Below, in pieces: positions 45,537 through 54,440 of a DNA stretch of 64,000 bases. Source of the stretch: CAYLLN01 sp964384375. Its GTDB lineage: Bacteria > Planctomycetota > Planctomycetia > Pirellulales > Pirellulaceae. The notes beneath the pieces are model-generated. The model was not told where the DNA came from and did not search any database. It saw only the letters and a list, made by a program, of their open reading frames with translations. The stretch spans positions 1 to 64,000 of the forward strand of contig CAYLLN010000017.1 of NCBI GenBank assembly GCA_964384375.1. The letters run 5' to 3'. Both the position numbers and the translations under genes were made by a program. Numbering within the stretch: position 1 is the stretch's first letter; every line of letters starts with the position of its first letter.

Positions 45537-46280
45537 TCATGGTGATGAGTGCGAATCGTTGTTTACGATCTTCGCAGAGTAGGAGAGCAGGCCATCGTGC
45601 ATCACTTCGCCATCGCGCGCGAGGCCAATACCGTTCCGAATCCACAGAAAAACAGGATCGTTGCGTTCCTGTTGAAGTTCGCAACTGATGACGGGGAATG
45701 AAATGTCTTGCTTGGCTCGATACCCGCCGTCGCCGTCGTATTCCAGGTCGAGCATCGGCTTGTCATCCCATGTGGTGACGCGCAACCTCGTGGTGGTCGG
45801 AAGTTGCCGGATGAGCGAGATCATCTCGCCGCGCCACAGTTCAAGCCCGAACGCAATGCGTGGATTGTTGTCGCCAACGTAGACGCGGTAGGGATGCAAG
45901 AGCACCTTTTCGTCGGTGAAGAACTTTGCCTTGCCTGTAAGGTGGTTGCGTATAAGTTGGCCGCTGAATCGCTGTTCGATTTGCCTACCACCTGCCTTTA
46001 CCCGGACGGCCAACTCACCATTTATGTTTTGCTGGTGCGTGATGCCGTGGCAGTTTCGGCAAAGCAACACGCACTTGTCAACTTCGTCAAGTTGCTCGGT
46101 TGAAATCGTTCTACGAATCAAGTTGTCGTAATCGGGGTGCTTTTTCCTCGGATCAACGTGGTTCAACTCGAAGATGCGGCGAAAGTCCCCGGTCTGCTCA
46201 ATCATGGCCTGAACGGACAGACCGCAATTTGCGCACTGATCCCCTTTGTACTCGTATAACTGTCGTCGATTTGCCGACAT
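45537..46280 (-). CDS. HNH endonuclease
   Basis: A 247-residue protein. The HNH domain lies in the N-terminus: CANCGLS, then FELNHVDPRKKHPDYDNLIRR, then LLCRNCHGITHQQ, with the paired CxxC zinc ligands and the catalytic His. The rest (about 100-247) is beta-rich with no recognised fold. It begins 2 bases after the stop of the 423-residue upstream gene, so the two form a minus-strand operon. Such HNH domains cut DNA in many restriction and defence systems. Confidence 0.8.
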   Translation of the reverse strand: MSANRRQLYEYKGDQCANCGLSVQAMIEQTGDFRRIFELNHVDPRKKHPDYDNLIRRTISTEQLDEVDKCVLLCRNCHGITHQQNINGELAVRVKAGGRQIEQRFSGQLIRNHLTGKAKFFTDEKVLLHPYRVYVGDNNPRIAFGLELWRGEMISLIRQLPTTTRLRVTTWDDKPMLDLEYDGDGGYRAKQDISFPVISCELQQERNDPVFLWIRNGIGLARDGEVMHDGLLSYSAKIVNNDSHSSP

Positions 46281-46282
46281 CG

Positions 46283-47554
46283 CTACCCGCCTTCCCTTGG
46301 ACTTGGATTTTCGACAGTTTGGCGATTTCCACTCAGCGCAGCCACCAGTTGCTCATGAGCATCGTGCAGGAAGTGGACCGGCCCGCTTGGCGGCGATCCT
46401 GCTGCCTTCCAGAGTTCAGTGGCCAACTCCTTCGTCTTTTCGCCAAGCACCCGCTCCTCCTTGTCCGCCTGTTTCTCAATCGTCCCGATCCCCGGATGTT
46501 CGTGCAGCAGTGAGTTCAGAATGTCAGGAGTCAGTTTGTTGTGCTTGCAATAACGGGCGAACCACGCCGCGATGATTTTGCCAGCGTTGTGAATTTGACG
46601 ACCAGCGAAATGTAATTCAGAAAGAAATAGCCATGTCAGGTGATTTTTGTTTCCACCGACTTCCTTCAAGCACTCGGCGAACTGACGCTCCCGCTGCTGG
46701 TCGGGTTTCTTGTTCGCGTCATCGGGCTGGTGTGCGTATTGCGTGTACACAAAGATTTCCAGCAGTCGCTTACGCGAGAACGAAACGGCGGCAAATGGCC
46801 CAAAGTCTGTGAAGGTTGGAGTGCTATCAAGTTTCGACTCGAACGACTTTGCCTCGCCCAAGACCCACTTCGCCAACGGGTGATCATTTAAGGCTTTGGC
46901 AAATACCTTTGCCGCCTTGGCGAAGTTGCCCGCTTCCTGCGTAAGTGCCAGCCGCCGAAAGGTCATAACGAACGAGTCAATCTCTTCGTCATTGGCAGCA
47001 GTCTCGATCTTCTGCTCGCCTGCGGGCAGATCGCCGCCACCTCGCAGCCGGGCTGGACGCTCTTCCTTGAAGAAGGTTGAACCAGCGAGTTTCCGCACAT
47101 CTCGGCAGAAGTAACCCAGGGATTTAAGTTGCTGGTCATCAAGCACGACCGACTCGACCGGAATCGGTGGGGCGTCCGAGTTCCTGAGTTCCAGATCGTG
47201 CTGTTCGAGTGGGAAGGGAAGCAATTCGTTGTCTGGATCGCCGGTCAGAATCTCGCCCATGTCCCGTCCCGACAACTCTTTTCCGTTCTCATCCTCGAAA
47301 TAGTGGGTCAGGGCAAAGCCCTCCATACTGTCCTGGCCCTCCATCAACGATTCCAACGACTCGCCATTTCCCTCAGTGAACAGGTGACGAAACTTAAAAA
47401 TCTCCCGTTCATTTCGGCCCGTTCGCGTCTCCATGAACAGTTCAACCACCCCTTTCGTGGGCGGATCAAGTTTCAAGGTGTCGAGAAAGAGGTCTCGATC
47501 CTTCCATTTCTGATCAGACCGATCCAGGTAGCGAATGCGCCAAAAAATCAACAT
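46283..47554 (-). CDS. Uncharacterised protein coupled to an HNH endonuclease
   Basis: A 423-residue protein from ATG 47,554 (alternative upstream starts lie in repeat sequence). Composition is charged and mostly helical in the C-terminal half (KAAKVFAKALNDHPLAKWVLG, LTWLFLSELHFAGRQIHNAGK). No Walker, nuclease or binding motif was seen. Co-transcribed with the HNH gene (2-base gap). It is likely a target-recognition or partner subunit of the HNH nuclease; this is inference. Divergent from the repetitive protein at 47,631. Confidence 0.6.
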   Translation of the reverse strand: MLIFWRIRYLDRSDQKWKDRDLFLDTLKLDPPTKGVVELFMETRTGRNEREIFKFRHLFTEGNGESLESLMEGQDSMEGFALTHYFEDENGKELSGRDMGEILTGDPDNELLPFPLEQHDLELRNSDAPPIPVESVVLDDQQLKSLGYFCRDVRKLAGSTFFKEERPARLRGGGDLPAGEQKIETAANDEEIDSFVMTFRRLALTQEAGNFAKAAKVFAKALNDHPLAKWVLGEAKSFESKLDSTPTFTDFGPFAAVSFSRKRLLEIFVYTQYAHQPDDANKKPDQQRERQFAECLKEVGGNKNHLTWLFLSELHFAGRQIHNAGKIIAAWFARYCKHNKLTPDILNSLLHEHPGIGTIEKQADKEERVLGEKTKELATELWKAAGSPPSGPVHFLHDAHEQLVAALSGNRQTVENPSPREGG

Positions 47555-47630
47555 GCGAGCCTCCGTGGGATTCCTTAATTTAGGGGTGGCGAGCGTTTTT
47601 TTCACAACCCTGCGAGTAAATAAACGAGAG

Positions 47631-48008
47631 ATGATTCGTACAGAAGGTTCAGAAATTCGGCTCGCGACCGACCACGATGGCATCCGGCGATACAGAAACG
47701 ACCAGCGCCAACTACACCGGCCAGATGGCCCAGCGGTCGAGTGGCCGGACGGAACGTGCTTCTGGTATCTGGACGGCCAACCGCACAGAGACGATGGGCC
47801 TGCCGTTGAGTGGGCGGACGGAGGCCAGGAATGGTGGCGTCACAGCGAACGCCATCGAGTCGGTGGCCCAGCCAACATCCGGCCAGATGGCCGTCGATGG
47901 TGGTATCTGGACGGCCAGCCAGTCACCGAAGAAGAGGCTGTGGCCGGGAAGCGACTGGATCGGGAAACGACCGGCCCGATCAGGAGAACGGCGACAAGGC
48001 TATGGTAG
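47631..48008 (+). CDS. Short repetitive protein with DGPAVEW tandem repeats
   Basis: About 125 residues. Repeats of about 23 residues carry the consensus HR-x-DGPAVEW-x-DG and W-Y-L-DGQ, seen three times (for example HRPDGPAVEWPDG, HRDDGPAVEWADG). Such beta-hairpin repeats occur in MORN-like or phage-related proteins. ATG 47,631 follows GAGAG closely. The gene is divergent from the HNH operon and ends in repeat sequence, so it may be an island cargo gene. No function assigned. Confidence 0.55.
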   Translation: MIRTEGSEIRLATDHDGIRRYRNDQRQLHRPDGPAVEWPDGTCFWYLDGQPHRDDGPAVEWADGGQEWWRHSERHRVGGPANIRPDGRRWWYLDGQPVTEEEAVAGKRLDRETTGPIRRTATRLW

Positions 48009-48041
48009 AATGGCCGATCCTGGCCGGCTGGGGGCTTTTTC

Positions 48042-48099
48042 CAAATAGCGCCACCCCGGATTGGACTGGTGCGGTTCAGGGCCTAAAAAAGCCATTACC
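48042..48099 (+). repeat. 58-bp repeat, copy 2
   Basis: Exact inverted copy of 36,037-36,094. It marks the right side of the accessory island. The flanking sequences on both sides are unrelated, so only the 58 bases are duplicated. Confidence 0.9.
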
Positions 48100-48299
48100 G
48101 ACTTTTATTCGTCGCAACCAGCCATCGCACGATTTGTGCCTGCACCACCCCAGCGAGCGAGATGATCCTGCGAACCACAAAATAACCAAGTTGTGAAAAA
48201 GCAGCTCGCGAAACTCCAGTCAGCGCGCACCTCTGTCACTTTGGCAGATCTTCTAGGCGGTGTACAAACGCTGCAAATCTTGCGCCAGCCATGCCTCAG

Positions 48300-48700
48300 G
48301 ACGACTCCCTAATTAAGCCTCGTTCCCAAGCTCCGCTTGGGAACCACCCGCCTGGAAGCCCGACGCGTCAGCGAGGGTCCTGTGGCCCGAAAGGCCACGC
48401 ACCTGCAGCCGCTCATGCGGCGGTCGGGGTGGGTAAAAGATGGGTGGTAAAAAATCAGCCAGCGAAATGCCATTTTTGAATTTGCAACTGCATCATCTTT
48501 TACCCAGTATTTTTTACCCACGCTCCTCCTCCACTGGTCTGGAAACCCGACGCGTCAGCGAGGGGCCCGCAGCCTGAAAGGCCGACCTGCCACAACCCAG
48601 CGGCAAACGCAGCGCCGTCCTGGGTGACGGGTTTCCCAAGCGATCTGGAGCCCTGAACGGGCGAAACATCGGGCGACGGCTGACGCCGCGCCAGCGCTGG
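48300..48700. repeat. Dispersed repeat cluster, right side of the accessory island
   Basis: At about 48,322-48,350 TTCCCAAGCTCCGCTTGGGAA forms a palindrome, and GGAAGCCCGACGCGTCAGCGAGGG is repeated at about 48,352 and 48,541. The second part (48,545-48,680) is a copy of the repeat at 35,695-35,830. Between them a motif TTTTACCC-A-G-T...TTTTTTACCC is partly self-complementary with GGGTAAAAGATGGGTGGTAAAA. No gene is supported. Confidence 0.6.
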
Positions 48701-48808
48701 AAGCATCGCTCGCCATGACCGCCTGCGCGTTGACGGGCCACTCGCGGCCTTCCAGAATAACTCGCGTGTTGCGAGCCAATCAGTAGTTCGCGAAGAGAGG
48801 AAGCGGAG

Positions 48809-49303
48809 TTGAGCGAGTCGGAGTGGTTCCACTGCCAGTCGCCGCATGAGATGCTCCATCACCTCAACGGCAAAATCGACGACGAGGCGTTCATGCCGTT
48901 CTCGGTCGCATGCTGCTACCGCATTTGGCCGCTCATCACTGACGCCCGCAGCCGGGCGGTGGTCGAAGCCACAAAGGCGTACCTCGCCGACCGAATGACC
49001 GTGGAACAGGCAAGGCCGATCTGTGCGGAATGGGTCCGTGCCTATGAAGCGAATGAGGTGAAGGATCGGGCCGGTGGGTCCACCAACGAGGCGATTGAGG
49101 CAGTTTACGGACTCGGCCAAGGACATGCCGTCCAGGTGTCGATGGCGTGCTCCGAGTCAGTAGGTTACGCGGCGGCAGAGTCGTTGCGAGCGGCCGGTGT
49201 GCCGGACTCCGAGATAAAGACGGCTTGGCTCGCGGCCGAGGCAGCGGAGCAAGAGGCACAATGTAATATTCTGCGGGAGCTATTCCCGTACCAGTCCAAA
49301 TAG
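48809..49303 (+). CDS. Planctomycete paralogous-family protein
   Basis: A 164-residue protein from TTG 48,809, which has AGAGGAAG at a good distance; ATG alternatives cut into the conserved region. The pattern E-W-F-H-C...P-H-E-M-L...G-K...F-S-V-A-C-C-Y-R-I-W-P-L-I-T-D-A-R-S resembles a large planctomycete paralog family that begins with '(T)EAEWLAC...PMLEFLRGK...RLFACACCRRIW'. Function is unknown; families of this kind are numerous in accessory DNA. Confidence 0.6.
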   Translation: MSESEWFHCQSPHEMLHHLNGKIDDEAFMPFSVACCYRIWPLITDARSRAVVEATKAYLADRMTVEQARPICAEWVRAYEANEVKDRAGGSTNEAIEAVYGLGQGHAVQVSMACSESVGYAAAESLRAAGVPDSEIKTAWLAAEAAEQEAQCNILRELFPYQSK

Positions 49304-49420
49304 GGAGCGGAAATCGCGAATCAGCTGCTCCACCTGAATCCCGGCAGCGTTACCCGTTATCCTGGTCCCACCTGCACTTGCCGCCGCTGCTGAGCTTGTA
49401 GTTAAGCGGACCCTCAACTC

Positions 49421-49912
49421 ATGACCACTTCCCAACCAAGCACCCAGTCCGCGGTGGAGCGACGAGCGGCGGAAGCCGAGTTGCGCAGACTGATCGCCAA
49501 ATTCGCGACCGGCCAGGAGCGCCTTCTGGCCGCAGTGCGACGGTCGTTGCGCAAGCGTCTCCCCACCGCGCATGAGGTGGTGTATGAGTACAAGGACTCC
49601 TTCGTCATCAGCTTTTCACCGAGCGAGCGCGGGTACGAGGGGGTGTTCGCGATCCGCGGGAGCGCGGACGGCGTGCGGCTCTACTTCAATCGTGGGAAGG
49701 GATTGCCGGACCCTGCGAAATTGTTGCGGGGGTCCAGCCAGACGCGCTGGATGCACGTGGAGAAGGCGTCCACCCTCTCGCGCGCGGAGGTCGCCAGCCT
49801 GATCGACGCAGCCCTCGCTCGCAACCGCGTCCCGTTCGCGCCCGTCGGTCGCGGCCCGATCGTCATTCGTTCGACATCGGCCAATAAGCCTCGGAAGCGT
49901 CGCTCCTCCTAG
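49421..49912 (+). CDS. DUF1801 protein
   Basis: A 163-residue protein. A central DUF1801-like part contains YEYKDSFVISFSPSERGYEG, GSADGVRLYFNRGKGLPDPAKLL and the end of the family fold (RAEVASLIDAALARN). A short basic tail ends it. It lies in the repeat-rich right flank of the accessory island, surrounded by repeat copies. Second DUF1801 in the window. Confidence 0.65.
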   Translation: MTTSQPSTQSAVERRAAEAELRRLIAKFATGQERLLAAVRRSLRKRLPTAHEVVYEYKDSFVISFSPSERGYEGVFAIRGSADGVRLYFNRGKGLPDPAKLLRGSSQTRWMHVEKASTLSRAEVASLIDAALARNRVPFAPVGRGPIVIRSTSANKPRKRRSS

Positions 49913-50206
49913 TATCACCGTTTTGCAAGTTCCCAGGCTCCGCTTGGGAACGCACTTCCGAAAGCTCAGCTTTCCTCCCTGCGGCCTGAAAGGCCGACCT
50001 ATTACAGCCCAGGGCAAGCGCAGCGCCGCCCTGGGTTACCGGCCCCCAAGCGATCTCCAGCCCTGAAAGGGCGAAAGATAGTGCGACGGCAGACGACGCG
50101 CCAGCGTCTCGGCATGCACGTTGCGCATTGACGGGCCTTGCGCTACCACCCAGAATAGCGCGCGTGTTTTCAAGATAGTCACAGGTTGGTTGGCGGAGGG
50201 CTTGAC
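49913..50206. repeat. Dispersed repeat copy (third)
   Basis: TTCCCAGGCTCCGCTTGGGAACG (49,930) and GGCCTGAAAGGCCGACCTATTACAGCCC, GCGCAGCGCCGCCCTGGG and CCAAGCGATCTCCAGCCCTGAAAGGGCG match the copies at 35.7 kb and 48.6 kb. No gene is supported in this interval. Confidence 0.6.
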
Positions 50207-50650
50207 GTGGCGAGTGGGTTTAATCTGCCACAGGGGCTGACTCGTCTGATCACGGAGGGCGTTTGGCCGTCCGTCGCCGGGCCGTCGATGACCGAGCAGC
50301 AACTTCGGCCGACCATCCCGGTAAAGCAGGTACAGCGGTTCGCCGAGGACGAGAGGTGCATTTGTCTCCAACCGCCGCCGTTTCCGACGCTCGCCGAAGT
50401 TTGCGCCGCCGGTGGGGCAGCCGACTTTTGGGAGCGGTTCGGGGCGCTCGACCAGATCGACCCGGCGCTTGCGGTTGTTATCGCCGACTTCGGTATCGGG
50501 GCGGATTCGGTCGTGGTGCTGGACTATGCCCGTGATGCTGCCAACCCCCCGGTGCTGCGCCTCAGGTGGGCAGAGCGGGGAGTGGGCAACCGGTGGGTGC
50601 AGGGCGCTCGGGATTTCGACGAATTCGCCATCATGCTAGGCCTCGGGTAA
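50207..50650 (+). CDS. SUKH/SMI1-KNR4-like protein
   Basis: A 147-residue protein from GTG 50,207, preceded by GGAGGG at 6 bases. C-terminal region: VIADFGIGADSVVVLDY and LRLRWAERGVGNRWVQGARDFDEFAIMLG, in the style of SUKH superfamily proteins of planctomycetes. SUKH proteins are often immunity proteins to nuclease toxins; no toxin gene is adjacent. The N-terminal 50 residues are less typical. Confidence 0.6.
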   Translation: MASGFNLPQGLTRLITEGVWPSVAGPSMTEQQLRPTIPVKQVQRFAEDERCICLQPPPFPTLAEVCAAGGAADFWERFGALDQIDPALAVVIADFGIGADSVVVLDYARDAANPPVLRLRWAERGVGNRWVQGARDFDEFAIMLGLG

Positions 50651-50689
50651 TGGAACGCTGAACCAGAACCTCCACCTGACTCGGCGACA

Positions 50690-50902
50690 CCGGCATCCAA
50701 AGTGCCGCCGCTCCGCGGCTAAGATCGCAAGGGAAATAGCGCCCATCGCCCCACAGCTCACGCTGGGGGCTCAAACGTAGCGCCGCTTCGCGGCTGGTGT
50801 TGCAGCCGGGCTCCTGTCAATCATCGTTTTTCAACGGAGATCAACGACGCGGTGGGCAGAGCCCACCCTACCCGGAAAGTTCCGATTAGAATCAAACCAC
50901 GC
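50690..50902. repeat. Small dispersed repeats upstream of the UbiB-family gene
   Basis: GCCGCTCCGCGGCT and GCGCCGCTTCGCGGCT occur in a 100-base stretch, and GGTGGGCAGAGCCCACC (50,851-50,867) is a perfect palindrome with AGA in the centre. The same GCGGAGCGGCT word appears at about 35,590. Confidence 0.6.
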
Positions 50903-52606
50903 ATGATCAAGGTTCGCTCCATCCCGTCGATCTATCGGAACGTCAAGCGCTGGACCGAGATTCTCTCGGTGCTGAGCAAGTACGGCCTGGCCGACTGGCT
51001 GGCGCAGACGAACATCGAGTTCGTGAAAGACCGCCTCAAAGCGCCCGACGGCGAGGCGCTCGCCCGGCTGACGCGGGAAGCGCGGATTCGGCACACGCTG
51101 GCGGAACTGGGGCCAACGTTCATCAAGCTCGGGCAACTGCTCAGTACGAGACCGGACGTTGTCGGCAAGGAGCTGGCCGACGAGCTGAAGCAACTGCAAT
51201 CGTCAGCCCCGGCTGATCCGCCGGAGGTCGTACAGAAGATCGTCGAAACGGAACTCGGCGAGCCGTTGGACGAACTGTTCGCCGAGTTTGACACGACGCC
51301 GATTGCTTCTGCGTCGATTGGACAGGTGCATCGCGCCCGCCTCAAGACCGGCGAGCGGGTCGTCGTGAAGGTGCAGCACGCGGGGATCGAGTCGAAGGTC
51401 GATGAAGACTTGGAGGTGCTCGGCGGCCTGGCACAGCTCGCCGAGGGGATCTCCGAATTCAAGCCGTACCGGCCGATGGCGACGGTGGCCGAGATGGGGC
51501 GGACGCTCAGGCGGGAGCTCGACTTCGGCCGCGAGGAGCGGAACTTGCACCAGTTTGCGGCTCTGTTTCACGACGACGGGACGATCTGCATCCCCAAGGC
51601 GTACACGGAGCTTTCGACGCCGCGCGTGCTGACGATGGACATGATCGACGGCATTCCCGTGGCCGAGACGGGGCTGCTCGTGTCCGCCGGCATCGACCGG
51701 GACGAAGTCGCTCGCCGCGGGGCGACGCTCTACATGCAGATGATTTTTGCCCACGGCTATTTCCATGCCGATCCGCACCCCGGCAACATTGTGATTCTGC
51801 CGGGGAATGTGATCGGCCTCTTGGACTTTGGCATGGTGGGCCGCATCGACGAGCGGATGCGGGAAGACATCGAAGACATGCTGATGGCGATCGTGCAGCA
51901 CGACGTGCCGCTGCTCGTGAAGATCATCAAGCGGATCGGGCAGACGCCGCCGCAGCTCGACGAAAGCCTGCTCAACAACGACGTGGCCGATTTCGTCGGG
52001 CATTACGCAACGCAGGCCCTCGACCAGTTCGACGTCGGCGGGGCCCTGACCGACATGACGCAGATCATGCGGCGGCATCGAATTCTCTTGCCGGCGCAGG
52101 TGGCGATGCTGATCAAGGCGCTCGTCACGCTGGAAGGGACGAGCCAACTGCTTAACCCGCATTTCAGCCTGATGGAGGTGATGCAGCCGTTTCACCGGAA
52201 GATGCTGCTCAGGCGGTTTTCACCGGCGCGGCAGGCCCGCAAGCTGCGGCGGCTGTTCATGGAGTTGGAGCAGCTGGCCGAGGTGCTGCCGCAGCGGATC
52301 ATCCAGATTCTGGAGCAGGTGCAGTCGGGGAAGTTCGACGTGCATCTGGACCACCGCGGCCTGGGGCCGAGCGTGAATCGGCTCGTGCTGGGGATGCTGG
52401 CGAGTGCCCTCTTTATGGGCTCGTCGCTCATGCTCAGCTACAAAGTGCCGCCAGTGCTGTTCGCCCAGAAAGAGCCGCTCTGGTTTGGACTGCACCACAT
52501 TTCGGTCCTGGGCCTCGTCGGCTGCGTGACGAGTGTCATGGTGGGTCTGCGGCTGTTGTGGGCGATCGGGAAGAGCGGACATTTGGATCAGAAGGTGTCG
52601 AAGTAG
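50903..52606 (+). CDS. UbiB/ABC1 family atypical kinase-like protein
   Basis: A 567-residue protein. The KxGQ motif is in FIKLGQLLSTRPD (about 73-85), the A-rich loop in IASASIGQVHRARLKTGERVVVKVQ with the catalytic lysine, a proton-acceptor-like region in YFHADPHPGNIVILP, and a D-F-G in GLLDFGMVGRID. Two C-terminal transmembrane helices follow (VLGMLASALFMGSSLMLSY and LGLVGCVTSVMVGLRLLW). Members of this family support quinone biosynthesis and lipid homeostasis. ATG 50,903 is used; GTG 50,852 is upstream in a repeat. Confidence 0.88.
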   Translation: MIKVRSIPSIYRNVKRWTEILSVLSKYGLADWLAQTNIEFVKDRLKAPDGEALARLTREARIRHTLAELGPTFIKLGQLLSTRPDVVGKELADELKQLQSSAPADPPEVVQKIVETELGEPLDELFAEFDTTPIASASIGQVHRARLKTGERVVVKVQHAGIESKVDEDLEVLGGLAQLAEGISEFKPYRPMATVAEMGRTLRRELDFGREERNLHQFAALFHDDGTICIPKAYTELSTPRVLTMDMIDGIPVAETGLLVSAGIDRDEVARRGATLYMQMIFAHGYFHADPHPGNIVILPGNVIGLLDFGMVGRIDERMREDIEDMLMAIVQHDVPLLVKIIKRIGQTPPQLDESLLNNDVADFVGHYATQALDQFDVGGALTDMTQIMRRHRILLPAQVAMLIKALVTLEGTSQLLNPHFSLMEVMQPFHRKMLLRRFSPARQARKLRRLFMELEQLAEVLPQRIIQILEQVQSGKFDVHLDHRGLGPSVNRLVLGMLASALFMGSSLMLSYKVPPVLFAQKEPLWFGLHHISVLGLVGCVTSVMVGLRLLWAIGKSGHLDQKVSK

Positions 52607-52698
52607 GCGAGCGGGGTGCGTCAGCTCCCCGATGGCATTGTTTCGCGGAGGCGTAAAATCATTGGGAGGCTTACGCCTCACGCTCGCCGAGGTAAAAG

Positions 52699-52872
52699 AT
52701 GTCCACGATTCGCTGCCCGATTTGCGAGAAGCAGTTCGACCCGGCCCAGAGCCGAGCGATGCCGTTCTGCTCGGACCGCTGCCGGCAAATTGACCTCGGG
52801 CGGTGGCTGCGGGAGTCGTATTCGGTGCCGGTAGAGCGCGATCCAGAGGAGGAGAAAGCGGAGGGGAAGTGA
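52699..52872 (+). CDS. yacG: DNA gyrase inhibitor YacG (zinc-binding)
   Basis: A 57-residue protein, too short for common gene-length cutoffs. It starts MSTIRCPICEKQFDP and contains C6, C9, C24 and C28 in CPIC and FCSDRC, then the family signature RCRQIDLGRWLRESYSVP. YacG is a zinc-ribbon protein that binds gyrase. The ATG at 52,699 follows AGGTAAAAG. It lies 92 bases after the UbiB-family gene. Confidence 0.85.
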   Translation: MSTIRCPICEKQFDPAQSRAMPFCSDRCRQIDLGRWLRESYSVPVERDPEEEKAEGK

Positions 52873-52929
52873 GCTACAGATGAAACACTGATTGGCACGG
52901 ATGAAGCCCAGTTGTTGGGACGACTAAAC

Positions 52930-53026
52930 TTTTAACGCAAAGGCGCAGAGATCGCGAAGGCCGCAAAGGGACGGGTCTTTTCTCTCTTCGCGTCTTTGCT
53001 AACTTTGCGCTCTTTGCGTTGAAAAG
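52930..53026. repeat. Large imperfect palindromic repeat (AACGCAAAG type)
   Basis: TTTAACGCAAAGGCGCAGAG at the left and AACTTTGCGCTCTTTGCGTTGAAAA at the right form complementary ends with related internal copies (TCTTCGCGTCTTTGC). Repeats with CGCAAAGGCGCAGAG/CTTTGCGTT words are common in planctomycete genomes. No gene is supported between 52,873 and 53,162. Confidence 0.6.
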
Positions 53027-53162
53027 ATAGGACGATGCGCCGGCGAGCGAATTCCACCACGAGCAACTTCGTCGCGCGCGAGAAATCCCTGGTGATGGAT
53101 TGGGAGACATCGGCATCTCGCTATAATCCAGCCTGATTCCGCACCACGCCTGGAAAGCTCGC

Positions 53163-54437
53163 ATGACCGATGACCGCAGTGTAATTCGTTCGATCTCGTG
53201 GCGCGACCTGTTCCCCTGGCTCATTCTGCTCCGGACGTTTCGGATTGCCGTTTCGCCACAGCTCTTGGCGGCCGCGACCGCCGCGACGCTCCTCACGTCG
53301 CTCGGCTGGTGGATTTCCGGTTGGGTGTTTCTGCACCATTATGACGAGGCGGCCAAGGAGTGGGTCGTGCGCGGGCCGGCGGTGATGGAGACCTCGCTCG
53401 AGCGGCAGCTGCCGGCCGCGGTGCAGGAGTATTTGCCCGGCGCGGCGACCGGTCTCTTCGAGCCGTTCTATCGCCTGGCCGAGCCGGTGCGGCAGCTGTT
53501 CTCGTGGCGGCTCTCGTTTGTGGAAACGGCGTATTACGTATTCGGTTCGCTCTGGGCGCTGGCCGCCTGGTCGCTGGCGGGGGGATACATCACGCGGCAT
53601 GCCGTCGTGGAGCTGGCGACCGAATCCTCACCGGGACTCAAGGGACCAGCGTCGTTCGCGCTGCGGCGCTACCTCTGGTATTTGCTCACGCCCCTCTATC
53701 CGCTCCTCGGGATTGTGCTGATCGGGGCGGTGATCGCGCTTCTCGGCCTGCCGATCCGCTTCGCACCGGGCCTGGGAACGATCCTCGCCGGCCTCCTCTG
53801 GATCTTCGTCGTCCTGGGCAGCCTCGCCGCCGTCTGGCTCATCGTGGGCTTGCTCTTCGGCTGGCCGCTGATGTGGCCGGCGGTCAGTGCCGAGCGCGAC
53901 GGCGACCCGTTCGAGGCCTTCAGCCGCTCGTTCTCGTATGTCTATGGCGCGCCGCTGCACTACCTGTTCTACGTCGTCGTGGCGGCCCTCTTCGGCGCGG
54001 TCTGCCTCGCGGTCGTCGTCGGCGTGGGAACGCTGGTAACGGAGTTCGGCTTCTGGGCCCTAGCGTGGGGTGGCGGCAGCGAGAACGTCGAGCGGACGCG
54101 GACGCTCGTGGAGCTGGTGCTCGCCAACCAGGATCGCGAGCTCTCCTCGGAGGCAAACAAGACGTGGGTCTTTGGGGCGACGATCATGGCCCTCGTCGTC
54201 GGCCTCGTCCGGGCGGTCGTTCGCGGCTACACGTTCAGCTTCTTCTGGTGCGTGGCGTCGGCGATTTACCTGCTTCTGCGGCGCGACGTGGACGAGCAGG
54301 AGATGGACGAGGTGTACCAGGAGCCGCGGCCGGTGACGCCGACTGCAGCAACCACTGCCTCCCCCGCTCCGAAAGAAGCAGAACCGCCCGCCACGGATGC
54401 GCCTCCGCCGACGGAAGAACTGGGCTCAGGAGGCTGA
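53163..54437 (+). CDS. Polytopic membrane protein
   Basis: A 424-residue protein with about six to seven transmembrane segments (for example LLAAATAATLLTSLGWWISGWVF, YPLLGIVLIGAVIALLGLPI, VLGSLAAVWLIVGLLFGWPL, YLFYVVVAALFGAVCLAVVVG) and a proline-rich cytoplasmic tail. It resembles uncharacterised planctomycete membrane proteins, with no transporter signature visible. The next gene follows at 4 bases, but with its own strong ribosome site. Confidence 0.7.
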   Translation: MTDDRSVIRSISWRDLFPWLILLRTFRIAVSPQLLAAATAATLLTSLGWWISGWVFLHHYDEAAKEWVVRGPAVMETSLERQLPAAVQEYLPGAATGLFEPFYRLAEPVRQLFSWRLSFVETAYYVFGSLWALAAWSLAGGYITRHAVVELATESSPGLKGPASFALRRYLWYLLTPLYPLLGIVLIGAVIALLGLPIRFAPGLGTILAGLLWIFVVLGSLAAVWLIVGLLFGWPLMWPAVSAERDGDPFEAFSRSFSYVYGAPLHYLFYVVVAALFGAVCLAVVVGVGTLVTEFGFWALAWGGGSENVERTRTLVELVLANQDRELSSEANKTWVFGATIMALVVGLVRAVVRGYTFSFFWCVASAIYLLLRRDVDEQEMDEVYQEPRPVTPTAATTASPAPKEAEPPATDAPPPTEELGSGG

Positions 54438-54440
54438 CGC

